Source of the DNA: Lachnospiraceae bacterium UBA4380
GTDB lineage: Bacteria > Bacillota > Clostridia > Lachnospirales > Lachnospiraceae
Assembly (NCBI GenBank): GCA_002390025.1
Contig: DGRU01000044.1
Span: 19,132-29,030, forward strand
Direction of reading: 5' to 3'
DNA length: 9,899 bases
Both the position numbers and the translations under genes were made by a program. This document shows, in pieces, positions 5,724 through 9,899 of this stretch. The notes below the pieces were generated by a model. The model searched no databases and was not told the DNA's origin. It saw nothing but the letters and a program-made list of their open reading frames with translations. Every line of letters begins with the position of its first letter. Within the stretch, counting starts at the first letter, position 1.

Positions 5724-6965
5724 ATGGGCAGTGTAAAAGTGACAAGGATTGAGGGCGGCGTCACAGCCGCAAAAGGATTTTCGGCGGCATCGACAGCAGC
5801 CAGGATCAAATATGAGGGCAGAACGGATATGGCGATGATCTACAGCGCTTCTCCGTGCACAGCCGCAGGCACGTTTACCAGGAACGTGGTCAAGGCTGCG
5901 CCTGTCATCTGGGACAGAGACCTTGTAAAGAGCAGAAAGCCCATGCATGCAGTCGTCGTCAATTCCGGTATCGCCAATGCCTGCACGGGACAGGAGGGAC
6001 TGGACTACTGCAGACTGACCGCGGAGGCAGCGGCAGCAAGCCTGCAGATCCCCGCTGATTCCGTTCTGGTCGGATCCACCGGCGTCATCGGTTTCCAGCT
6101 GCCCATCGACCGCATTCAGGCAGGTGTCGCGGCACTGGCAAAGAATTTGGGAACGGATATCGAACACGGCACAGCGGCAGCAAAGGCCATTATGACGACC
6201 GATACCCACAAAAAGGAATGTGCCTGCACCTTCGAGATCGACGGGAAAACCGTGACGGTCGGCGGAATGTCCAAGGGCTCCGGCATGATCCATCCCAATA
6301 TGTGCACCATGCTGGCCTATGTGACAACCGACGCGGCCGTGGAGGCGGATGTGCTGCAGACTGCAGTGAGTGCGATCGTGGACGAGACTTTCAATATGAT
6401 CTCTGTCGACGGCGATACTTCCACAAATGATACTCTGCTCGTCCTGGCAAACGGCGAGGCGCAGAATGCGGTGATCAGCGCGGCGGAAGGACCGGCTTAC
6501 GAGGCACTCTATGAAGCTCTGTACATCATCTGCAGGGAACTCGCCATGCAGATGGCGGGCGACGGCGAGGGCGCAACAAAGCTCATCGAAGTCAATGTGC
6601 AGGGAATGGATACGATCGCCAACGCAAGAACTCTTGCCAAATCCGTCATCTGCTCCAGCCTGACCAAGGCGGCTGTCTACGGAAGCGACGCCAACTGGGG
6701 CCGTATCCTCTGTGCCCTGGGCTATGCCGGTGTGGAGTTCGACCCGGGCGACCTGCAGCTGTATTTTGTGGACGGCGATAAGAACATGCTGATCTTCACC
6801 GACGGCGCGGCAGCAGATTACAGCGAAGAGGAGGCCACAGAGCTTCTGAAGAAGGAAAAAGTCACGATCCTCGCGCAGTTCCATATGGGAGAGGCTTCCG
6901 CAACTGCCTGGGGATGCGATCTGACCTATGATTATGTCAAGATCAATGCGGATTACCGCAGCTGA
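5724..6965 (+). CDS. argJ: Glutamate N-acetyltransferase / amino-acid acetyltransferase (ornithine acetyltransferase)
   Basis: ArgJ transfers the acetyl group of N-acetylornithine to glutamate, recycling it; bifunctional forms also use acetyl-CoA to make N-acetylglutamate. The 413-residue product has the family length and ends in the typical DLTYDYVKINADYRS. The self-cleavage site is in GMSKGSGMIHPNMCTML. The nucleophilic Thr is residue 195, so processing would give an alpha chain of 194 and a beta chain of 219 residues. The residue before it is Cys194, where many family members have Ala. Other conserved blocks are VVVNSGIANACTG (78-90), VGSTGVIG (116-123) and YGSDANWGRI. The start at 5724 has GGAAGAGGT about 6 bases upstream. 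A 325-bp repeat-bearing gap separates it from argB. No argA of the classical type is present, so an ArgJ able to use acetyl-CoA would make the pathway self-sufficient, but that is inference. Confidence 0.97.
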   Translation: MGSVKVTRIEGGVTAAKGFSAASTAARIKYEGRTDMAMIYSASPCTAAGTFTRNVVKAAPVIWDRDLVKSRKPMHAVVVNSGIANACTGQEGLDYCRLTAEAAAASLQIPADSVLVGSTGVIGFQLPIDRIQAGVAALAKNLGTDIEHGTAAAKAIMTTDTHKKECACTFEIDGKTVTVGGMSKGSGMIHPNMCTMLAYVTTDAAVEADVLQTAVSAIVDETFNMISVDGDTSTNDTLLVLANGEAQNAVISAAEGPAYEALYEALYIICRELAMQMAGDGEGATKLIEVNVQGMDTIANARTLAKSVICSSLTKAAVYGSDANWGRILCALGYAGVEFDPGDLQLYFVDGDKNMLIFTDGAAADYSEEEATELLKKEKVTILAQFHMGEASATAWGCDLTYDYVKINADYRS

Positions 6966-6980
6966 TACTTTTTCTTCATC

Positions 6981-7065
6981 GCGCAGGACCCGCGGCTTCG
7001 GTCACGGGATAAGCGTGTAAATAAGACTATATGTTTTATTGCGCAGGACCTTCGGATGGGTCCTG
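6981..7065 (+). other. Duplicated GCGCAGGACC with competing hairpin in the argJ-argB gap
   Basis: GCGCAGGACC occurs at 6981-6990 and again at 7041-7050. GGTCCTG at 7059-7065 is complementary to CAGGACC in either copy. It gives a 7-bp stem with an 8-nt loop if paired with the near copy (7044-7050), or a large loop if paired with the far one. No U-tract follows, so a simple terminator is not supported. It may set the relative level of argJ and argBD mRNA, or be a by-product of local duplication. Confidence 0.45.
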
Positions 7066-7078
7066 TACAAAACGAAAA

Positions 7079-7235
7079 GAGACACAGACCGGAAACAGGC
7101 CGGGAAACAGCCCAGGAGACACAGACCGGAAACAGGCCGGGAAACAGCCCAGGAGACAGACCCGGGAAACAGACCGAGACACAGACCAGGAGACAGACCC
7201 GGAAAACAGACCGGATGATAGACCGGGATTACAGG
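7079..7235 (+). repeat. Perfect 37-bp tandem duplication with degenerate 11-14 bp tail, upstream of argB
   Basis: Two identical 37-bp units lie at 7079-7115 and 7116-7152, each starting GAGACACAGACCGG and containing two GAAACAG segments. The sequence then decays through about seven looser 11-14 bp pieces of the form GAGACAGACCCG/GAAACAGACC up to roughly 7235. The perfect identity of the two units implies a recent duplication or ongoing correction. The array lies inside the argJ-argB intergenic region and ends about 55 bp before the argB start. One plus frame stays open but is low-complexity (Thr/Asp/Arg/Pro) without a ribosome binding site. Confidence 0.9.
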
Positions 7236-7290
7236 AACTGCCCGGAAAGAGCAGGATAAGACGATCAGAATATCAGGAAGGATAAAAAAT

Positions 7291-8199
7291 ATGGAACCGT
7301 ATCTGAATAAAGAACAGACAGAGGCGCAGCAGAAGGCACAGGTGCTGATCGAGGCGCTCCCCTATATTCAGAAATTCAACCGCAAGATCATCGTCGTCAA
7401 GTACGGCGGCAGCGCCATGAGCGATGAGGAACTGCAGCGCAGCGTCATTCAGGACGTCACCCTGCTCAAACTCGTCGGCTTCAAGCCCATCATAGTCCAT
7501 GGCGGCGGAAAGGCAATCAGCAGCTGGGTCAAAAAGAGCGGCAAGGAAGCAAAGTTTATCAACGGCCTTCGCGTCACGGATGCCGAGACCTGCGAGATCG
7601 CCGAGATGGTCCTGGGCAGCGTGTCCAAAAAGCTTGTATCCATGGTTTCCGAGCTGGGAATCCGCGCAGTCGGCATCAGCGGCAAGGACGGAAATCTCCT
7701 GCATGTGAAAAAGAAATATGCGGACGGCCAGGACATCGGCTTTGTCGGCGAAGTCACAGATGTGGATCCCAAGGTCCTCTTTGACCTGCTCGAGAACGAC
7801 TATCTGCCCATCGTTGCGCCGCTCGGCATGGATGATGATTTCAACACTTATAATATCAATGCGGATGAGGCAGCCAGCGCCATCGCGCGCGCTGTCTGTG
7901 CAGATAAGCTTGTCTATCTCACTGACATCACAGGCGTTCTCAGAAGCCTGGATGAGCCCGATTCCCTGATCAGCCGCATCAATATCGCTGAGGCGGAGGA
8001 ACTCGTAAAAGACGGTATCGTAGGCGGCGGCATGCTTCCCAAGCTGGCCAACTGCACGGACGCCGTCCGAGGCGGCGTTCACCGCGTCCATATCCTGGAC
8101 GGCCGTATCCCCCACTGCCTGCTGCTCGAGATCTTTACGGACAAGGGCGTCGGCACCGTATTTTACAAGGGCGATTACAACGCAGAGCGCGGCTATTAA
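7291..8199 (+). CDS. argB: Acetylglutamate kinase, arginine-inhibited type
   Basis: ArgB phosphorylates N-acetylglutamate with ATP, the second step of arginine synthesis and usually the feedback point in organisms that recycle acetyl groups through ArgJ. The 302-residue product is an amino-acid kinase fold with KYGGSAM at 37-43 (phosphate loop) and HGGGKA at 70-75 (substrate Gly-rich loop). It has the N-terminal helix (residues about 8-29, [16 protein letters not shown]) and the C-terminal DKGVG signature at 284-288 that mark hexameric, arginine-sensitive kinases, so feedback inhibition is expected. The start at 7291 has AGGAAGGA about 7 bases upstream. It is preceded by the 37-bp repeat region and followed after 97 bp by argD. 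No defects are visible. Confidence 0.98.
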   Translation: MEPYLNKEQTEAQQKAQVLIEALPYIQKFNRKIIVVKYGGSAMSDEELQRSVIQDVTLLKLVGFKPIIVHGGGKAISSWVKKSGKEAKFINGLRVTDAETCEIAEMVLGSVSKKLVSMVSELGIRAVGISGKDGNLLHVKKKYADGQDIGFVGEVTDVDPKVLFDLLENDYLPIVAPLGMDDDFNTYNINADEAASAIARAVCADKLVYLTDITGVLRSLDEPDSLISRINIAEAEELVKDGIVGGGMLPKLANCTDAVRGGVHRVHILDGRIPHCLLLEIFTDKGVGTVFYKGDYNAERGY

Positions 8200-8234
8200 T
8201 GCCGGCTCCCCCAAAAAATCAGCAGTTTGAAAAA

Positions 8235-8265
8235 AGCTGTTCAGGATCCTGTGTCCCGAACAGCT
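8235..8265 (-). terminator. Terminator-like hairpin facing left, in the argB-argD gap
   Basis: AGCTGTTC (8235-8242) pairs with GAACAGCT (8258-8265), and three further inner pairs (GGA/TCC) are possible. On the minus strand the stem is followed directly by TTTTTTC, which is the form of an intrinsic terminator, while on the plus strand no U-tract follows. No minus-strand gene ends here. It may stop antisense transcription from argD into argB, or act on the plus-strand mRNA only as a stabilising or pausing hairpin. The rest of the 97-bp gap holds only the argD ribosome binding site. Confidence 0.5.
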
Positions 8266-8296
8266 GCACATAACGAGATTTATCAGAGGATTTATC

Positions 8297-9505
8297 ATGT
8301 CAGAGAATAAAATGCAGGCAATGATCGAGCAGGCGGAGAAAGACCTGCTCCACACCTATAACCGCTACCAGGTCGTCCTGGACCACGGTGAGGGGATGTA
8401 TCTCTATGATGTAAACGGCAAAAAGTATCTGGATTTTATGTCGGGCATCGCAGTTTTTGCGCTGGGATACGGTAACCAGGCCTATAATGACGCCCTCAAG
8501 GCGCAGATCGACAAGATCCTTCACACATCCAACTATTTTTACAATGAGCCCGCCATCAATGCGGCGGCCAGGATGAAAAAGGCGTCCGGCATGGACCGCG
8601 TCTTCTTTACCAACAGCGGCGCAGAGGCTGTCGAGGGCGCCCTCAAGTCCGCCATGAAGCATGCATTTCTGAAGGACGGCAGAAGAAGCCACCAGATCAT
8701 CGCCATGGAGAATTCTTTCCACGGCCGCACCTACGGTGCCCTGTCCGTCACGGGAAATCCCCACTACCGCGAGGCATTCGGCACGATGCCCTGTGACGTG
8801 CAGTTTGCACAGCTCAACGACCTGGACAGCGTAAAGGCCCTGGTCAATGACGAGACCTGTGCAGTGATCGTCGAGCCCGTTCAGGGTGAAGGCGGCCTCA
8901 AGCCTGCGACCGAGGAATTCCTCAAGGGCCTTCGGAAACTCTGTGATGAGAAAGAAATCCTTCTGATCTTCGATGAGATCCAGTGCGGTATGGGACGCAC
9001 CGGCTCCATGTTCGCATGGCATCGCTACGGCGTCCGCCCCGACATAATGACCTGTGCCAAGGCTCTGGGCTGCGGTGTGCCGGTCGGCGCATTTATGATG
9101 ACAGAAGAAATCGGACAGAGCTCTCTCGTGGCCGGTGACCACGGCACCACCTACGGCGGCAATCCCTTTGCCTGTGCGGCGATCAATGCGGTCCTCGACC
9201 AGTACGAGGCCCTGGATCTGGTCCATCACGTCACCGAGACTGCCCCCTATCTGACCCAGACACTCGAGAGCCTGAAGGCGGAATTCGAGTGCATCACAGA
9301 GCACCGCGGCATCGGATTTATGCAGGGCCTTGTCTTTGATCGCCCTGTGGGACCGATCATCAAAGACGCCATGGACCACGGCCTGATCATGATCAACGCC
9401 GGCTCCAATATCCTTCGCTTTGTTCCTGCCCTGATCACAGAGCGCAAGCACATCGACGAGATGGCAGAGATCCTGCGCGGCGCAATCGCAAGAAACATGA
9501 TGTAA
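8297..9505 (+). CDS. argD: Acetylornithine aminotransferase
   Basis: ArgD is a PLP-dependent class III aminotransferase that converts N-acetylglutamate semialdehyde and glutamate to N-acetylornithine and 2-oxoglutarate. The 402-residue product has the usual length. SGAEAVEGA at 107-115 and SFHGRT at 140-145 bind the cofactor phosphate and ring, and EPVQGEGG at 193-200 is a further family block. DEIQCGMGRTG begins at Asp226, which contacts the pyridine nitrogen, and Lys255 in TCAKALGCGVPVGAF forms the Schiff base. HGTTYGGNP is the late phosphate-binding loop. These features and the arg neighbours favour ArgD over ornithine or GABA aminotransferases, although ArgD often also serves the lysine pathway as DapC. 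The start at 8297 has AGAGGA about 7 bases upstream. It is the last gene before a strong terminator. Confidence 0.97.
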   Translation: MSENKMQAMIEQAEKDLLHTYNRYQVVLDHGEGMYLYDVNGKKYLDFMSGIAVFALGYGNQAYNDALKAQIDKILHTSNYFYNEPAINAAARMKKASGMDRVFFTNSGAEAVEGALKSAMKHAFLKDGRRSHQIIAMENSFHGRTYGALSVTGNPHYREAFGTMPCDVQFAQLNDLDSVKALVNDETCAVIVEPVQGEGGLKPATEEFLKGLRKLCDEKEILLIFDEIQCGMGRTGSMFAWHRYGVRPDIMTCAKALGCGVPVGAFMMTEEIGQSSLVAGDHGTTYGGNPFACAAINAVLDQYEALDLVHHVTETAPYLTQTLESLKAEFECITEHRGIGFMQGLVFDRPVGPIIKDAMDHGLIMINAGSNILRFVPALITERKHIDEMAEILRGAIARNMM

Positions 9506-9593
9506 ACAGCGATGCGAGAGCACAGAATGTGCGGAGCAACAAAATATATTGAGTAGAACAAAATACAGAGACTGAAATTGCACTTATGAGGTT

Positions 9594-9631
9594 GCGGGAT
9601 GCCAGCGGTTGCTGCCACCCCGCCTTTTTTT
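9594..9631 (+). terminator. Intrinsic terminator of the GNAT-argJBD operon
   Basis: GCGGG (9594-9598) pairs with CCCGC (9619-9623), followed inward by TG/CA and CAGC/GCTG with two single mismatches and a GGTT loop. A run of seven T's (9625-9631) follows immediately. It lies about 90 bp after the argD stop in the right direction. The sequence between argD and the stem shows only a minor GCACA-GAA-TGTGC hairpin at 9520-9532. Confidence 0.88.
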
Positions 9632-9645
9632 CGATATTTTATACT

Positions 9646-9770
9646 ATGTCGAAAAAAAGAAAAGCGACATATCGGATTCATTAGCCCGAGATCACCCATG
9701 TTCACCCATGTCAGGGAAAAAGAAAAGCGACATTTCCAATCCGAAAGCGCGGGGTCACTACATTTGGAAG
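9646..9770. repeat. Degenerate 63-bp direct repeat with ATGTC/GACAT inverted ends
   Basis: The 17-mer AAAAAGAAAAGCGACAT occurs at 9654-9670 and 9717-9733, 63 bp apart. Each copy is bracketed as ATGTC...GACAT (9646-9670 and 9708-9733), so each could fold on itself. The flanks after the 17-mers remain similar (GCCCGAGATCAC versus GCGCGGGGTCAC). In one frame both copies read KKKSDIS followed by a similar tail, and ATG at 9708 opens a 39-codon frame to 9827 (MSGKKKSDISNPKARG...). It has no ribosome binding site, and I do not call it a gene. The element lies between two terminators and may be a non-coding or dispersed repeat. Confidence 0.6.
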
Positions 9771-9827
9771 CCGGGCGATCCTTTTTTTATAGAAATTCGG
9801 AAGTCAAGTGATTCTTTGTTTATATGA

Positions 9828-9851
9828 AAAATCCGGCCGAAGCCGGATTTT
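9828..9851. terminator. Symmetric, probably bidirectional terminator
   Basis: AAAATCCGGC (9828-9837), loop CGAA and GCCGGATTTT (9842-9851) form a perfect 10-bp stem with an A-run on one side and a T-run on the other. It can work in both directions. It sits about 12 bp beyond a minus-strand stop codon at 9864-9866, so its main job may be ending a leftward gene entering from the right edge. Confidence 0.8.
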
Positions 9852-9863
9852 CCTGAATTGTTT

Positions 9864-9899
9864 TTATACTGACTTCTTGTGCGCCCCGTTCAGGACCAT
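9864..9899 (-). CDS. Possible C-terminal end of a leftward gene (11 codons visible)
   Basis: On the minus strand the right edge reads MVLNGAHKKSV then TAA at 9866-9864, shortly before the symmetric terminator. The distance between stop and hairpin is typical of a gene end, which is the only support. A second frame is open further, but it reads through the terminator and is less credible. Too little is visible to name the product, and the visible ATG need not be a start. Confidence 0.35.
   Translation of the reverse strand: MVLNGAHKKSV

Noticed and set aside
5625..6884. 419-codon open frame antisense to argJ
   Set aside because: It is the complement of a confident argJ and has no recognisable domain.
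7031..7285. 84-codon Thr/Asp/Arg/Pro-rich frame before argB
   Set aside because: It is the translation of the 37-bp array, with no ribosome binding site.
7273..8355. 360-codon open frame antisense to argB
   Set aside because: It is a shadow of argB with the same codon-bias explanation.
8300..9583. 427-codon open frame antisense to argD
   Set aside because: It is a shadow of argD; no ribosome binding site or family features.

Overview
The window looks like chromosomal DNA of a Clostridia bacterium, most likely Lachnospiraceae (inference). The reasons are AGGAGG-type ribosome binding sites, a pyrB-pyrI pair with a zinc-binding PyrI, a DUF5721-like protein next to pyrB, a bifunctional-type ArgJ, and moderate GC with A/T-rich promoters. 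There are no transposases, phage genes, rRNA, tRNA or CRISPR arrays. Every complete gene looks intact.

Layout. Positions 1-2743 hold a minus-strand, operon-like run. In transcription order it is a small DUF1294-like membrane protein, a DUF5721-like protein, pyrB, pyrI, and the N-terminal 67 codons of a TtcA-like PP-loop ATPase that leaves the window at base 1. Positions 2744-3290 are a 547-bp gene-free stretch filled by two unrelated tandem-repeat arrays and the argG terminator. argG (3291-4523) is also on the minus strand. A 505-bp divergent regulatory region follows, with an argG promoter, a TGCATAT/ATATGCA palindrome suited to ArgR, and rightward promoters. From 5029 to 9505 the plus strand carries a GNAT acetyltransferase, argJ, argB and argD. 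A strong terminator at 9594-9631 closes that operon. The window ends with a degenerate 63-bp duplication, a symmetric terminator, and what may be the last codons of a minus-strand gene.

Together the arg genes cover N-acetylglutamate formation and acetyl recycling (argJ, possibly the GNAT), phosphorylation (argB), transamination (argD) and the citrulline-to-argininosuccinate step (argG). argC, argF/argI, argH and carAB are not here. pyrB/pyrI draw on the same carbamoyl phosphate pool as arginine synthesis, so the neighbourhood is metabolically coherent.

The genes themselves are ordinary. The unusual feature is that many of the longer intergenic gaps contain their own short tandem-repeat array, and the arrays do not share a sequence: 21/42 bp after pyrI, about 37 bp and 15 bp between argG and the pyr operon, a loose 13-17 bp repeat before the GNAT gene, an ATCAAAACAGG repeat before argJ, a perfect 37-bp duplication before argB, and a 63-bp duplication after argD. 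This looks like a local or genome-wide tendency to expand intergenic DNA by tandem duplication, and it is the observation I would follow first.
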